A DNA stretch of 64,000 bases from Loigolactobacillus binensis (GTDB lineage: Bacteria; Bacillota; Bacilli; Lactobacillales; Lactobacillaceae): the NCBI RefSeq assembly GCF_005405165.1, contig NZ_BJDN01000010.1, forward strand, positions 1-64,000. Reading direction: 5' to 3'. Below the pieces are notes generated by a model. The model ran no database searches, was not told the origin of the DNA, and saw only the letters and a program-made list of their open reading frames with translations. The translations under genes were made by a program, and so were the position numbers. Shown in pieces: positions 57,180 to 64,000 of the stretch; the stretch's first letter is position 1, and each line of letters begins with the position of its first letter.

Positions 57180-58067
57180 ATGACCAATCAAATGGCCGAT
57201 TTTAAGCGCTATTTATTAGTAGAAAAAGGCCTAGCCCAAAACACGGTTAGCAGTTATACCCGTGATTTAACTAAATTTAGTTCATATTTACAGCAACAAA
57301 AGTTAACTGATTTTGATCAGGATCGTTTTGTGATCCTTAATTTTTTGGCAACATTGAAACAACAAAAAATGGCCAATAATAGTGTGATTCGAATGGTTTC
57401 CAGCCTACGTAAATTTTATCGGTATTTAGTGGAAACTGAACAGTTGACCATTGATCCAATGCAGCAGGTGGATTCACCTAAAAAACAGCAGCACCTCCCA
57501 CAGGTACTGTCCCAAGCAGAGATCACACGGTTGTTGGCTGTACCGGATACGACCAACGCCATTGGCATTCGCGATCGCGCAATTCTCGAAGTACTTTATG
57601 CCACTGGCTTACGTGTCAGCGAATTGACCCATTTGAAAATGGCTGAATTGCATTTAAGCTTAGGCTTGATCCAAACCTTGGGTAAAGGCGATAAGGAACG
57701 CTTGATTCCAATCGGCGATGTTGCTATTGACTGGATCCAACGCTATTTAGAAACTAGCCGGCCTAGTTTTTTGAAACCAGGGCAAACGGAACCGATACTG
57801 TTTGTTAATCATTACGGCCGTCCTTTCACGCGCCAAGGCATTTGGAAGAATCTTAAGAAAATGGTTCAGGTAGCAGGTATCAATAAAGATATTACCCCGC
57901 ATACACTGCGCCATTCTTTTGCGACGCATTTATTAGAAAATGGGGCTGATCTGCGGGTCGTTCAAGAATTATTAGGTCACGCTGATATTTCCACCACCCA
58001 GATCTATACACATGTTAGCCAAAAGCATCTCCGTGAGGTCTACAATCGCTACCATCCGCGTGCTTGA
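57180..58067 (+). CDS. xerD: site-specific tyrosine recombinase XerD
   Basis: A 295-residue recombinase that resolves chromosome dimers at dif with a partner. The SAM-like core-binding domain comes first, then catalytic residues: Arg in ATGLRVSEL, HTLRHSFATH, His in LLGHADIS and Tyr in TTQIYTHVS. A TTG 9 bases upstream is an alternative start; neither has a strong ribosome site. It is chromosomal rather than phage-like, given its neighbours. Confidence 0.92.
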   Translation: MTNQMADFKRYLLVEKGLAQNTVSSYTRDLTKFSSYLQQQKLTDFDQDRFVILNFLATLKQQKMANNSVIRMVSSLRKFYRYLVETEQLTIDPMQQVDSPKKQQHLPQVLSQAEITRLLAVPDTTNAIGIRDRAILEVLYATGLRVSELTHLKMAELHLSLGLIQTLGKGDKERLIPIGDVAIDWIQRYLETSRPSFLKPGQTEPILFVNHYGRPFTRQGIWKNLKKMVQVAGINKDITPHTLRHSFATHLLENGADLRVVQELLGHADISTTQIYTHVSQKHLREVYNRYHPRA

Positions 58068-58130
58068 CATTAAACTCATTTTTTGTAAGTCGTGCTAGCT
58101 AACATGAGAGTGGTATTGTACCGGGAATAT

Positions 58131-58139
58131 TGTTATGAT
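58131..58139 (+). promoter_or_regulatory. promoter of the ribT-scp-rluB operon
   Basis: Extended -10 TG-T-TATGAT with the hexamer at 58134-58139; no clear -35. Confidence 0.45.
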
Positions 58140-58187
58140 AGGATAGCTATGGTTAACAAACGAACGGTAAGGGCTGGGAGGTCTAGC

Positions 58188-58571
58188 ATGTTATTAAAGT
58201 ATAAAGTGGACTATGAGAAGATTGCGATGGGTCTTCTCTCCTTTATTCCTGACTTGGATGATGTTGGTCATCTAAAAGCGGAAATTCAGTGGTACCAAAC
58301 CGAAACGGGCCGGCAATTGTTTTTGTGGAAGAACGCTACCGGTGATATTGCTGGTGTAGTTGGTGTTGAACAAAATAAAGATTATTTGATTGTTCGCCAT
58401 CTATCGTTAAGCCCATCAGATCGGGATGAAGGAAATAGTTTTACGATTTTAAATGAATTAGCGCAACTGTATCCTAATTATAAATTGATGGGCACGATCG
58501 CAACGTCACCATTAATTGGTAAGTGGGAGCAGCGGCATAAAAAGGATGAGTTTAGTGGCCTTAACGGTTAA
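58188..58571 (+). CDS. RibT-like GNAT-fold protein
   Basis: A 127-residue protein (MLLKYKVDYEKIAMGLLSFI, VVGVEQNKDYLIVRHLSLSP) resembling RibT, a small acetyltransferase-like protein found directly upstream of scpA in Bacillus. No rib biosynthesis genes are present. The ATG has GGAGG at a good distance. It overlaps scpA by 17 bases. Confidence 0.75.
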   Translation: MLLKYKVDYEKIAMGLLSFIPDLDDVGHLKAEIQWYQTETGRQLFLWKNATGDIAGVVGVEQNKDYLIVRHLSLSPSDRDEGNSFTILNELAQLYPNYKLMGTIATSPLIGKWEQRHKKDEFSGLNG

Positions 58572-59298
58572 GTTACCTGAATTTGAAGGACCTTTGGATC
58601 TTTTATTGCATTTGATCAAGGATTCCGAAATGAATATTTATGATATTCCGATTGTTGCCATTACGTCACAATATATGGACTATCTACACTCAATGCAACA
58701 GATCAAGCTTGAGATCGCTGGTGATTATTTTGTGATGGCAGCTACGTTAATGCGGATCAAAAGTCAATGGCTATTGCCCCAACCTGAATTATCAGAATCA
58801 GCTGAACCGGATGAGATCACCGAAGATCCGCGGGATGAATTGGTCAGTCAATTATTGACTTATCAGGCTTATAAACAGGCGGCAACCGAGTTGCAGGCCC
58901 ATGAGCAGGCGCGTCAGGCTTATTTTAGTAAGGCCCCAAGTGTGTTTGCTAGCGCTGCCCCGGTTCCAATGCCTAAGCAGCCAGTGGCACTTGCTGATCT
59001 AACAGCGGCCTTTAGTCATTTATTGCGGCAACAACAGATACAGGCGCCGCATATCCGTCAGGTTCACCAAGAAACGATCACCATCGCCCAGAAGGTTACC
59101 CAGATCACACAGGCGCTGCGCCAAAGTAGTCAAGGACAGTTAAGCTTCATGCACTTGCTTTCAGCAGTACCATCCATCGAAGAAATGGTGACCACCTTTA
59201 TGGCAGTATTAGAATTAATGAAAAATAAACAAATCGCTTGTTTTCAAGCGCAAACGTTAGCGCCAATCACGGTTGCCTTGCAAGAGGAGATTGCATGA
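58555..59298 (+). CDS. scpA: segregation and condensation protein A
   Basis: A 247-residue kleisin that bridges the SMC dimer with ScpB. The N-terminus KLPEFEGPLDLLLHLIKDSE and IPIVAITSQYMDYLH are diagnostic. GTG at 58555, about 9 bases after AAAGG, is the likely start; an ATG at 58546 sits on the ribosome site. Confidence 0.95.
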   Translation: MALTVKLPEFEGPLDLLLHLIKDSEMNIYDIPIVAITSQYMDYLHSMQQIKLEIAGDYFVMAATLMRIKSQWLLPQPELSESAEPDEITEDPRDELVSQLLTYQAYKQAATELQAHEQARQAYFSKAPSVFASAAPVPMPKQPVALADLTAAFSHLLRQQQIQAPHIRQVHQETITIAQKVTQITQALRQSSQGQLSFMHLLSAVPSIEEMVTTFMAVLELMKNKQIACFQAQTLAPITVALQEEIA

Positions 59299-59885
59299 AC
59301 ATCACAGCAGAATTAGAAAGTTTATTATATGTTGCCGGCGATGACGGTATCAGTTTAGACGAATTAGATCAGTTATTGACCATTTCTCGTGCAACAATCA
59401 AACGTGCATTGGCGGCTTTTGCGGAGCAACTAGCAGCGGATAAGCAGCGCGGACTTTTGTTGTTTCATTTTGGTGATCGGTATAAGTTAGTGACAAAAAA
59501 GGCTTACGCAACTTTGATCAAACGCTATTTTGAAACGCCTTTGACCACTAAGTTAAGTCAAGCATCTTTAGAGACTTTGGCAATTATTGCTTATAAACAA
59601 CCGATCACGCGTATTAAGATTGATGAAATTCGGGGCGTCCAAAGTGGCGGTGCGTTACAGCGATTAATGTTGCGCCAATTAATTGAAGAACAAGGTCGTA
59701 AAAATGCACCAGGGCGCCCAATTTTATACGGTACTAGTGCCTTTTTCCTGGATTATTTTGGCCTGGAATCTTTAGCTGCGCTACCGCCGTTAACTACGGC
59801 AGTGGCTGATACGACGACCGCCGCTGATTCTGATTTGTTTGCGCAGTTTGAAGCACAATTAAAAGATAAGGAAGAAAATCATTAA
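59295..59885 (+). CDS. scpB: segregation and condensation protein B
   Basis: A 196-residue winged-helix protein of the SMC complex (ELESLLYVAGDDGISLDEL, ALETLAIIAYKQPITRIKIDEIRGV-type segment spanning about 90-120). The ATGA overlap with scpA and TAATG with rluB show coupled translation. Confidence 0.96.
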   Translation: MNITAELESLLYVAGDDGISLDELDQLLTISRATIKRALAAFAEQLAADKQRGLLLFHFGDRYKLVTKKAYATLIKRYFETPLTTKLSQASLETLAIIAYKQPITRIKIDEIRGVQSGGALQRLMLRQLIEEQGRKNAPGRPILYGTSAFFLDYFGLESLAALPPLTTAVADTTTAADSDLFAQFEAQLKDKEENH

Positions 59886-60616
59886 TGGAAAGACTACAAA
59901 AAGTGATCGCTGCTGCCGGTGTTGCCTCACGGCGTAAGGCTGAACAATTGATCAGTACCGGCCACGTTCAAGTGAACGGTAAAGTTGTTAAAACAATGGG
60001 CATCCAAGTGGAACCCCATGATCATGTCGAAGTTGACGGGGTTCCCTTAGCAACTGAACAAAAACGGTATTTTTTACTTTATAAGCCTCGGCGCGTTATC
60101 TCGTCCGCCCATGATGAAAAGGGACGTAAAACTGTGCTCGACTTTTTCCCTGAAGTCAGTGAACGCTTATACCCAATTGGGCGCTTAGACTATAATACTT
60201 CTGGATTGATCATTATTACTAACGATGGGGAGTTGGCTAATCTACTGACCCATCCGCGGTACCGGATTGAAAAGCAATATACGGCTAAGGTCGAAGGAAT
60301 TCCTACCGTGGAAGCCTTGAAAAAGTTACGTGCTGGGGTTGACTTAAAGACTAAGAAAACGGCACCGGCTAAGGTTAAATTACTGTCCAGCGATCGCGCA
60401 AAAAAAACCGCGTTAGTCAATTTAACGATCCACGAAGGAATGAATCATGAAGTTCGTGATATGCTGACTGCGGTGGGTTATCCTGTTGAGAAATTAAGTC
60501 GTGAGCGCTATGCTTTCTTAACCACAGATAGTTTGACTGCTGGCGATTCTCGCCCGTTACAGCCCCAAGAAGTTGCGGCGTTAAAAAAATTAGCACGAAC
60601 TGGTCGATTACGGTAA
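59885..60616 (+). CDS. rluB: 23S rRNA pseudouridine synthase RluB
   Basis: A 243-residue synthase acting on U2605 of 23S rRNA. An S4 domain (ERLQKVIAAAGVASRRKAEQ) precedes the catalytic motif YPIGRLDYNTSGLIIITNDG. Its position after scpB is the conserved Firmicutes order. Confidence 0.96.
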   Translation: MERLQKVIAAAGVASRRKAEQLISTGHVQVNGKVVKTMGIQVEPHDHVEVDGVPLATEQKRYFLLYKPRRVISSAHDEKGRKTVLDFFPEVSERLYPIGRLDYNTSGLIIITNDGELANLLTHPRYRIEKQYTAKVEGIPTVEALKKLRAGVDLKTKKTAPAKVKLLSSDRAKKTALVNLTIHEGMNHEVRDMLTAVGYPVEKLSRERYAFLTTDSLTAGDSRPLQPQEVAALKKLARTGRLR

Positions 60617-60637
60617 CCAGTAGATGCTAAGTTAAGT

Positions 60638-60667
60638 ACGGGGCGCCTATGGTGCACCGTGCTTTTT
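60638..60667 (+). terminator. terminator after rluB
   Basis: ACGG/CCGT and GCGC/GTGC (60638-60660) form an interrupted stem followed by T's. Confidence 0.65.
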
Positions 60668-60897
60668 CAGTTTTTGGTGGTAAAAGGTTTATTTTGGCGC
60701 TTGATGGCACCTGTTGGACAGGCCCGATAGGCTTGTTTAAAGGCGGCTAATTGTGCAGCGGGGATCGGCGCTTGGCCCTGATTATGATCAAGTCGGTAGA
60801 AGGCGATCCCTTCCGTATCGTAATCGAATAATTCTGGTGCCCGTAATTGACATAAACCACAAGCAATACATTGCTCACGTTGAACCTGACTATACAT
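60667..60897 (-). CDS. fer: single-cluster [4Fe-4S] ferredoxin
   Basis: A 76-residue electron carrier. Four Cys ligate one cluster: CIACGLC near the N-terminus and the distant CPTGAIK, as in Bacillus Fer. The ATG has AAGGAG. It is transcribed divergently from the YpbB-like gene. Confidence 0.92.
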   Translation of the reverse strand: MYSQVQREQCIACGLCQLRAPELFDYDTEGIAFYRLDHNQGQAPIPAAQLAAFKQAYRACPTGAIKRQNKPFTTKN

Positions 60898-60922
60898 GAT
60901 AAAATCTCCTTAAGGTGGAAAA

Positions 60923-61957
60923 ATGGACGATCAATTATATTTACTTTATTTGTTCGATCAAAGTCAATGGCGGCGTCCGCTGGCGTTGCAAGCACTGATC
61001 AAGGGTAAACGAACTGTTTCTAATCTTTATGCTGGTCTTGACTATGGTTTACTGTCATTATACCAACTATTGCCGCATTTAGCGGCACCAAAATTTCAAC
61101 AGGCACTGGCCCAGCTACTAGCAGCCGGGTGGTTGGAGCAGCAGAAACGGGCTGTGCGTCTAACTGCTGCTGGTGTTGCCGCTAAAACAGCCGTTCAGGA
61201 TCAAATTTTTTTGCCGCAACACTATGCTGGTTTTAGTTTTCAGCATAGTCGTGATTTTAGTAACAGTTTATTTCTAGCGACCCAAGTCGTGTCCGAATTA
61301 CAGGCCCATAATCGTCGTTATTTTCCGTTGGCGGTCAGCTTAGCGACCCAATCGCGAGTTAAACAGTGGCTTCAACAGCAAGATGCTAGTTTAATGGCGG
61401 AGCGTTTGCAGCATGAGTGGGAGCAGCTTCTAACGGTTTTACCAGCGCAGCAAGCAGATTATTATAGTCAGTTTTTATTAGGTCACGAGGTGCAACGCGC
61501 AACTGTGGCGCAGGCTGATCAGCTAGCCGGTTGGAGTTCTTTGACTGGTGAGCTTGTGCGGCAAGACATTAGTCATCATTTACTAAGATTGATCACTGCT
61601 CAACCGATGCGTTTTCCTTTGATGGTAGCACTGTGGCGACCTTTGGCTTGTGGTCCGCTTAGCCAGAGCGCAACTGTGACCATGAATCTGCTGGATCAAG
61701 GCGCTTCATTGGCACTGATCAGTCAGAAACGACGGGTTAAGATCAATACTTTGAAGGAACATTTACTAGAAGCGGCGATCCTATTAGCCGACTTTCCGTT
61801 TGCAACTTATTTATCTGAGCCGACGCAACAAAAATTAGCAACTGTGTTTGCGCAGCAACCGTTGGAAACTTGGCGTTATGATCAATTAGCTACAACGCCG
61901 ATTAGTTTTTTTGAATTTCGTTTATATCAAATCAAACGGAGGAAGATCCATGGTTGA
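60923..61957 (+). CDS. YpbB-like helix-turn-helix protein
   Basis: A 344-residue, largely helical protein with a C-terminal helix-turn-helix-like region (LALISQKRRVKINTLKEHLL, about 260-280). It lies between fer and recQ, as YpbB does in Bacillus. Function is unknown; a role with the helicase is likely because the genes overlap by 8 bases. Confidence 0.75.
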   Translation: MDDQLYLLYLFDQSQWRRPLALQALIKGKRTVSNLYAGLDYGLLSLYQLLPHLAAPKFQQALAQLLAAGWLEQQKRAVRLTAAGVAAKTAVQDQIFLPQHYAGFSFQHSRDFSNSLFLATQVVSELQAHNRRYFPLAVSLATQSRVKQWLQQQDASLMAERLQHEWEQLLTVLPAQQADYYSQFLLGHEVQRATVAQADQLAGWSSLTGELVRQDISHHLLRLITAQPMRFPLMVALWRPLACGPLSQSATVTMNLLDQGASLALISQKRRVKINTLKEHLLEAAILLADFPFATYLSEPTQQKLATVFAQQPLETWRYDQLATTPISFFEFRLYQIKRRKIHG

Positions 61958-63410
61958 AGCAGCAGAAATCAAAAAAGTATTAACGCAACGCTTTGGGTAC
62001 ACCGCCTTTAAACCCGGTCAAAGCGAAGTCATCCGCGCTGTTTTAGCCGGCCAAGATACCTTTGCTATTTTGCCGACGGGGACTGGTAAATCACTTTGTT
62101 ATCAGCTGCCAGGGTATTTATTAACGGGTCAAGTAGTGGTGATATCGCCATTACTTTCGTTAATGCAGGATCAGGTTGCCCAATTACATTATTTAGGTGA
62201 AAAGCGGGTATTGGCGTTGGCCTCGGCTTTAGATCCAGCAACTCGTCGGGCTAGTTTGGCCCGCTTTGCACAGTATAAATTTGTTTTTTTGTCACCAGAA
62301 ATGGCCAACCAACCACAGATCCGCCAAAAGTTACAGCGCACACAAGTTGCTTTATTGGTTGTGGATGAGGCGCATTGTATTTCCCAATGGGGCGTTGATT
62401 TTCGACCGGATTATTTGGTCTTAAAAGCATTGCGGGCAGCAATTGCGCCACAGGCGACCTTGGCCTTGACTGCTACTGCCACTAAACGGGTTCAGGCAGA
62501 TATTTTAGCTAAATTAGGGTTAACCCCCACCACAACTAAGCAGATCATTCACTCGGTTGATCGGCGCAATATTTATTTAGCCAGCGAACAGGTTAGCGAT
62601 GAAATCGAAAAAAAGCAACGATTAGTGGCTTGGTGTCAGCAATTAAAACGACCAGGGATCATTTATTTTTCCAGTCGCCAAAAAACTGAAGAAATCACCG
62701 CTTTATTGCAGAAAAAAGTAACTGCTCGGGTTGCCTTCTATCATGGCGGTATGACCAGCCAGGATCGTTTTGCCGTGCAGCAGCAATTTATGCACGGTAA
62801 GTTGGCCTTGATCTGTGCAACTAATGCGTTTGGCATGGGGATCAACAAAGCCGATGTTCGCTTTGTGATTCACTATCATCTGCCTAGTAGTCTGGAAAGC
62901 TATCTGCAAGAAATTGGGCGAGCCGGCCGTGATGGTCAGGCTAGCATTGCAATCACACTTTATGAGGAACGCGACTTTCAACTACAGGCTAATTTAGCGA
63001 CTAATACGTTGCCGGATGCGGCGTTGATTAAACAATATTTTGCTCATCCCCAAAAGTTTTCGTTGGCCGCAATTCCAGAAATTGACTTACTGCGTTTTTA
63101 TCTGCAACATCACCAAGACGAAACAACGGTGCAACATTTATTTGCTAAACGGCGAGCTGAAAAACTAGCGGCACTACGCAGTATGTTAGCCTTCTTACAG
63201 ACGCCTGGGTGTAAGCGTCAGTTTATTTTGGATTATTTTGCAGATCCTACAACGATCATTCATGATGAAACTTGCTGTGATGCCACCCAACCACCACAGC
63301 TAGCCACTTTAGGTTTACAGCGAGCAGCGGATGAATCAGAAATAAAGGTGGGTGTTGCGAGCTGGCGGGCACGCTTAGCTGCTATTTTTGCACCAACGAC
63401 AATGCTTTAA
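61950..63410 (+). CDS. RecQ-family DNA helicase (RecS-like, short)
   Basis: A 486-residue helicase: motif I ILPTGTGKSLCYQLPG, the DEAH box VVDEAHCISQWGVDFRPDY, motif III ALTATATKRV and motif VI EIGRAGRDGQ. No HRDC domain is present. The zinc-binding region has only three Cys (GCKRQ and TCCDAT), so the fourth ligand is missing or moved. The ATG has CGGAGGA. Confidence 0.93.
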   Translation: MVEAAEIKKVLTQRFGYTAFKPGQSEVIRAVLAGQDTFAILPTGTGKSLCYQLPGYLLTGQVVVISPLLSLMQDQVAQLHYLGEKRVLALASALDPATRRASLARFAQYKFVFLSPEMANQPQIRQKLQRTQVALLVVDEAHCISQWGVDFRPDYLVLKALRAAIAPQATLALTATATKRVQADILAKLGLTPTTTKQIIHSVDRRNIYLASEQVSDEIEKKQRLVAWCQQLKRPGIIYFSSRQKTEEITALLQKKVTARVAFYHGGMTSQDRFAVQQQFMHGKLALICATNAFGMGINKADVRFVIHYHLPSSLESYLQEIGRAGRDGQASIAITLYEERDFQLQANLATNTLPDAALIKQYFAHPQKFSLAAIPEIDLLRFYLQHHQDETTVQHLFAKRRAEKLAALRSMLAFLQTPGCKRQFILDYFADPTTIIHDETCCDATQPPQLATLGLQRAADESEIKVGVASWRARLAAIFAPTTML

Positions 63411-63440
63411 ACGAATCTTAAAGAATTTTAAATAAGATTA

Positions 63441-63544
63441 TGTTACAATATTTGCTGAAGGTTTGGCAGGAAGACTATTGTTAATTGCTCACATGCTAGT
63501 ACTCACTGGCTTATTTCCTGTTAAACAATGACGCTTGGTGAGCA
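63441..63544 (+). promoter_or_regulatory. promoter and structured leader of the surface-protein gene
   Basis: Extended -10 TG-T-TACAAT (hexamer 63444-63449). The leader holds three complementary pairs: CAGGAA/TTCCTG, ATTGTT/AACAAT and TGCTCAC (63486-63492)/GTGAGCA (63538-63544). They cannot all form in one nested fold. Confidence 0.4.
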
Positions 63545-63557
63545 AGAAGGAGCATCG

Positions 63558-64000
63558 ATGAGTAAACGAGATCAAAAACTAAATGATGAGAAACCCTGGG
63601 ACGCTCATTTTGAGGATGACCGCGATGACAAAGGTAATTTGTCGCGGGCAGCAACCCATCGTAAAGATAAAAGTAATGCATTATTCGTTACGATTTTAAC
63701 GATTGCACTATTGGTTTTGGCGGCCTTGCCAGTAGGTGCCTGGACGATCTGGCAGAATCAGATGAACCGGCCAGTTGCTACTGAAAGTTCAGTTTCTAGT
63801 AGCAGTAGCGCTAAGGAATCGGTGGCGGCTAAGAAGACAACTAAGACGTCAGCAAAGGCCAAACATACTACTAGTAAGCAGACCAGTGATACAGCAGCTA
63901 ATACCTCTAGTACGGCTGAAACTAGCAGCAGTGTTGTGGCTACAAGTTCGAGTACGGCCGCTTCATCGAGTACCGCTGCTTCATCGTCGAGTGCGGCTAG
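63558..64000 (+). CDS. SAG1386/EF1546-type surface protein, partial
   Basis: The first 147 codons are in the window and the frame is still open at its edge. A charged cytoplasmic N-terminus (MSKRDQKLNDEKPWDAHFED) is followed by one membrane helix (about 42-66) and a Ser/Thr/Ala/Lys-rich extracellular linker. This matches SAG1386/EF1546-family proteins, which usually end in a LysM domain beyond the edge. The ribosome site is AAGGAGC. Confidence 0.8.
   Translation, partial: MSKRDQKLNDEKPWDAHFEDDRDDKGNLSRAATHRKDKSNALFVTILTIALLVLAALPVGAWTIWQNQMNRPVATESSVSSSSSAKESVAAKKTTKTSAKAKHTTSKQTSDTAANTSSTAETSSSVVATSSSTAASSSTAASSSSAA

Noticed and set aside
57180..58067. Phage integrase and attachment site
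   Set aside because: The recombinase fits chromosomal XerD with conserved neighbours; no att-like repeat or phage genes around it.

Overview
The window reads as ordinary chromosome from a low-to-moderate GC Gram-positive bacterium of the family Lactobacillaceae. The evidence is the gene order (rpsU-yqeY-phoH-ybeY-dgkA-era-recO-glyQS-dnaG-rpoD-trmK, pfkA-pyk, scpAB-rluB, fer/ypbB/recQ), T-box leaders before hisS-aspS and glyQS, an FMN riboswitch before ribU, a CtsR-type operator before clpB, catabolite (cre-like) operators, strong Shine-Dalgarno sites and about ten genes that start with TTG. An ATP-type PEP carboxykinase and a lipoprotein ApbE are also present. I cannot name the species; a Loigolactobacillus-like organism is only a guess. 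I saw no tRNA, rRNA, insertion sequence, prophage or CRISPR array.

Layout. 1-9.3 kb: a pyridoxal/HMP kinase, a pseudouridine synthase, FMN-riboswitch-controlled riboflavin importer RibU, a large GT-C-like membrane protein, lipoprotein ApbE and PckA. 9.4-12.1 kb is the most accessory-looking stretch: a 67-residue protein, a PD-(D/E)XK-like nuclease that seems recently shortened by a stop codon, an sce7725-like protein, three tandem copies of a 113-base structured non-coding repeat, and an unrecognised 124-residue protein. 12.2-20.2 kb: DNA repair and RNA modification (Mpg, PrmA, RsmE), stringent-response enzyme Rel, Dtd, a HAD phosphatase and the AzlCD exporter. 20.3-30 kb: a cell-wall amidase, T-box-hisS-aspS, a YitT protein, a glycerol facilitator, BrnQ and endonuclease IV. 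30-45.6 kb: PpsR and the conserved block from rpsU to rpoD, then trmK-nif3 and pepT. 45.7-55 kb: clpB, dnaE and pfkA-pyk. 55-64 kb: a DUF441 protein, CvfB, a Fur-family regulator, XerD, a RibT-like protein, ScpAB, RluB, ferredoxin, a YpbB-like protein, RecQ and the start of a LysM-type surface protein cut by the window edge.

Working together. Carbon flow is linked through pfkA-pyk (glycolysis), pckA and ppsR (the PEP node) and glpF (glycerol). pckA and glpF each carry a near-consensus cre at the transcription start, the geometry expected for CcpA repression. Flavin supply (RibU) and flavin use (ApbE) lie close together. Several promoters here are followed by a terminator-like hairpin before the gene (ribU, hisS, glyQ, glpF, clpB, and less clearly rel and dnaG). 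Only the FMN riboswitch and the two T-boxes are recognised classes; the others are the main regulatory unknowns, together with the triple repeat at 11.4-11.7 kb.
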